8,406 nt of DNA, from contig CAZVKB010000119.1 of the NCBI GenBank assembly GCA_964627505.1, positions 1 to 8,406 on the forward strand, read 5' to 3'. This stretch comes from JACJWR01 sp964627505. Lineage in GTDB: Bacteria > Actinomycetota > Actinomycetes > S36-B12 > UBA10799. Positions within the stretch are counted from its first letter, which is position 1. Every line of letters starts with the position of its first letter. This document shows, in pieces, positions 7,659-8,406 of this stretch. A program made the translations under genes and the position numbers. The notes below the pieces were generated by a model. The model had not been told where the DNA came from. It made no database searches and saw only the letters and a list, made by a program, of their open reading frames with translations.

Positions 7659-7771
7659 TGCCCGAACCTACCGCGTGCCCACGCCGCAGCCGCATCCGCC
7701 AGTGGTGCAGGTGGCCAAATCCGCTCCTGGATCGTGCCGCGAACCGCGCGCCGTCGTGAGTCGTTGCTCAC
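7655..7771 (-). CDS. Small 38-residue ORF coupled to the exporter start (unknown function)
   Basis: A minus-strand frame starts at GTG (complement of 7769-7771) and ends at TGA (complement of 7655-7657). Its stop overlaps the exporter GTG as GTGA, the same kind of coupling seen between the two ABC genes. A perfect GGAGGT ribosome site precedes the start by four bases. The product begins MSNDSRRRAVRG and ends AWARGRFGQ. It is basic, Ala/Arg rich, and has no signal peptide, membrane helix or motif I recognise. It may be a real small protein, or a leader frame whose translation governs exporter synthesis. The strong ribosome site and exact overlap argue against chance, but the short length and the lack of a family leave real doubt. 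Confidence 0.42.
   Translation of the reverse strand: MSNDSRRRAVRGTIQERIWPPAPLADAAAAWARGRFGQ
7665..7684 (-). promoter_or_regulatory. TAGGTT box plus short GCGTG/CACGC inverted repeat before the exporter gene
   Basis: On the minus strand TAGGTT (7665-7670) is six bases before the exporter GTG. Two bases further upstream lies GCGTG-GG-CACGC (7673-7684), a five-base inverted repeat. The arrangement mirrors that before the dehydrogenase: GGCACACCAG then TAGGTT there, GGCACGCGG then TAGGTT here. The element also lies inside the small coding frame at 7655-7771, so part of the likeness could be coding coincidence. Confidence 0.3.
7756..7771. repeat. GTGAG-N6-CTCAC inverted repeat over the small ORF start
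   Basis: A 5-base inverted repeat with a 6-base spacer sits in the divergent region between the exporter and DUF1232 genes. One arm includes the GTG start codon of the small minus-strand frame. It could be an operator or a small hairpin that modulates initiation. It is short enough to arise by chance. Confidence 0.22.
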
Positions 7772-7775
7772 CTTT

Positions 7776-7781
7776 ACCTCC
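7776..7781 (-). promoter_or_regulatory. Ribosome binding site GGAGGT for the small ORF before the exporter
   Basis: GGAGGT on the minus strand stands four bases from a GTG start. It is one of the two best ribosome sites in the window and the main reason to believe the 38-residue frame is translated. It also implies that the exporter transcript begins upstream of 7781. Confidence 0.45.
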
Positions 7782-7854
7782 GTGCTGGAATAGGCACCGG
7801 GAGTCGACACGTTCAGGCTCTCGCGAAACCGCTGTGGATTCGCAGCAATCTCCT

Positions 7855-7861
7855 GGAGGAG
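7855..7861 (+). promoter_or_regulatory. Ribosome binding site GGAGGAG deciding the DUF1232 gene start
   Basis: GGAGGAG ends two bases before the ATG at 7864, with its GGAGG core four bases away. The same frame is open far upstream (to 7381) across the exporter gene. This site shows that translation should begin at 7864 rather than at any upstream codon or at the weaker ATG at 7912. Confidence 0.75.
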
Positions 7862-7863
7862 TC

Positions 7864-8238
7864 ATGAAATCTTCGCGCCGCGCAGCTCTTACTGCCGCCA
7901 CGGTGAGCACCATGAATGCCCAGGGTCGAAACGGTTTTCTCGCCCGCGCGAAAGCCATTCCGCCGATGCTTCGGGACACCGCCACCGGCCGGTATGACGG
8001 GCTAGGCAAAGGTCGACTTTTTGCCATGTGTCTCGCGTTGGCCTACCTCGTATCACCAGTGGACCTGCTGCCCGAAGCCCTCCTGACCATCCCCGGACTC
8101 GTGGACGATGCCGGCATTGCTGTGTGGCTACTGGCTTTGGCCATGCACTCCGCCGATGACTACCTGGCCGAGACCGCTCAAGTGCCTGTCTACGCCACCG
8201 CCACCATCGTGGAAGATCACCCCTCGCTGCTGCCGTAA
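7864..8238 (+). CDS. DUF1232 (YkvA-like) small membrane protein
   Basis: This is a 124-residue protein. A basic N-terminal stretch (about 1-50, with SSRRAALTAATVS and RNGFLARAKAIPPMLRD) is followed by a hydrophobic core carrying the DUF1232 pattern: YLVSPVDLLPE at 61-71 and GLVDDAGIAVW at 78-88, where the SPxDLxPE and G-x-x-DD elements are conserved. One or two membrane segments at about 53-70 and 78-95 are likely. The C-terminus is short and hydrophilic. The biochemical role of the family is not established. The start follows from the GGAGGAG ribosome site. The gene is divergent from the exporter with about 90 bases to the small ORF, and I see no convincing -35/-10 pair for it. There is no evident link to peptide export, so it may mark the end of the cluster. 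Confidence 0.85.
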   Translation: MKSSRRAALTAATVSTMNAQGRNGFLARAKAIPPMLRDTATGRYDGLGKGRLFAMCLALAYLVSPVDLLPEALLTIPGLVDDAGIAVWLLALAMHSADDYLAETAQVPVYATATIVEDHPSLLP

Positions 8239-8259
8239 CACCCTTGGCAACTCAGCATC

Positions 8260-8380
8260 GGGTAGCCACAAGGAGCAGCCGGCGGGTAGCCACAAGGAGC
8301 AGCCGGCGGGTAGCCACAAGGAGCAGCCTGCGGGTAGCCAGCAAGACACAGCCTGCGGGTGGCTACAAGGGTCAGACGCG
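8260..8380. repeat. 24-bp tandem repeat array, about five units, decaying rightward
   Basis: The unit begins GGGTAGCCACAAGGAG and ends CAGCCGGC. Units 1 (8260-8283) and 2 (8284-8307) are identical. Unit 3 (8308-8331) has one change (CTGC at its end). Unit 4 (8332-8356) is 25 bases and diverged, and unit 5 (8357-8380) keeps only GGGTGGCTACAAGG well. The array starts 21 bases after the DUF1232 stop. There are no spacers, so it is not CRISPR. The period is eight codons: one plus-strand frame reads GSHKEQPA repeatedly and stays open to the window end, but has no start codon. One minus-strand frame reads CSLWLPAG. It is most simply a minisatellite formed by replication slippage. Confidence 0.88.
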
Positions 8381-8398
8381 ACCCCCGGGAGCGGGGGT
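8381..8398. terminator. Strong GC hairpin, possible terminator of the DUF1232 transcript
   Basis: ACCCCCG-GGAG-CGGGGGT forms a perfect seven-base-pair stem with a four-base loop, directly after the last repeat unit. The following bases (GGCTCTAC) contain no T run before the window ends, so it is not a textbook intrinsic terminator, although some actinobacterial terminators lack the tract. It could equally belong to a downstream element not shown. Confidence 0.35.
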
Positions 8399-8406
8399 GG
8401 CTCTAC

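Noticed and set aside
6936..7793. Plus-strand 285-codon frame opposite the exporter
   Set aside because: It is Arg/His/Pro-rich with no motif and no ribosome site, and the exporter on the other strand has clear family motifs.
7381..7863. Upstream extension of the DUF1232 frame back to an ATG at 7381
   Set aside because: The extra sequence runs antisense to the exporter and is low complexity. The GGAGGAG site at 7855-7861 fixes the start at 7864.
4874..7863. RiPP precursor peptide in the right half
   Set aside because: I looked for short frames with a ribosome site and a GG or GA leader end. The only well-supported small frame (7655-7771) has no such cleavage motif and is coupled to the exporter, so calling it a precursor is not supported.
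8128..8349. Minus-strand ORF with repeated CSLWLPAG, a possible repeat-rich small protein
   Set aside because: It has a GTG start without a ribosome site and runs antisense through the end of the DUF1232 gene. The periodicity simply reflects the 24-bp DNA repeats.
8260..8380. CRISPR array
   Set aside because: The units are directly adjacent with no spacers, and no cas gene is present.
8381..8406. Possible tRNA start at the window end
   Set aside because: Only a hairpin of GC runs is visible. No acceptor, D-arm or T-arm consensus can be assembled from the remaining bases.

Overview
The window looks like chromosomal DNA of a high-GC actinobacterium. It has strong G/C bias at third codon positions, several GTG starts, four-base start/stop overlaps, GGAGG-type ribosome binding sites and TANNNT-type -10 boxes placed very close to start codons. 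I cannot name a genus from the sequence.

Left half (about 1-4873, + strand): two overlapping genes encode the paired peptide exporter of an NHLM-type (nitrile-hydratase-leader-microcin) RiPP/bacteriocin system. The first is a peptidase C39/ABC transporter that should cut double-glycine-type leaders while exporting the core peptide. Its partner is a long-N-terminus ABC transporter without a peptidase domain. The 5' end of the first gene probably lies just outside the window. The second gene carries a run of exactly 100 N near its 5' end, which looks like an assembly placeholder. No precursor peptide, modifying enzyme or membrane-fusion protein is visible, so these probably lie to the left.

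Middle (4896-7771, - strand): a divergent member of the iron-containing alcohol dehydrogenase family is encoded tail-to-tail with the transporter, 22 bases away. Two of its expected metal ligands are changed. Upstream of it on the same strand is a DHA1-type major facilitator exporter with an unusually long, hydrophilic central loop. A 38-codon open frame with a perfect GGAGGT ribosome binding site ends in a GTGA overlap with the exporter start. The dehydrogenase and exporter starts share a TAGGTT box exactly six bases upstream of the start codon, next to a short GTG/CAC inverted repeat. This suggests common or related control.

Right end (7864-8406, + strand): a small DUF1232 membrane protein gene transcribed divergently from the exporter, then a 24-bp tandem repeat array that decays over five units, then a strong GC hairpin close to the window end.

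The main biological inference is the export end of a cryptic RiPP cluster. The dehydrogenase is a possible tailoring enzyme. A daptide-like role is the most specific hypothesis, but it is unproven. The exporter and the DUF1232 gene may simply flank the cluster.
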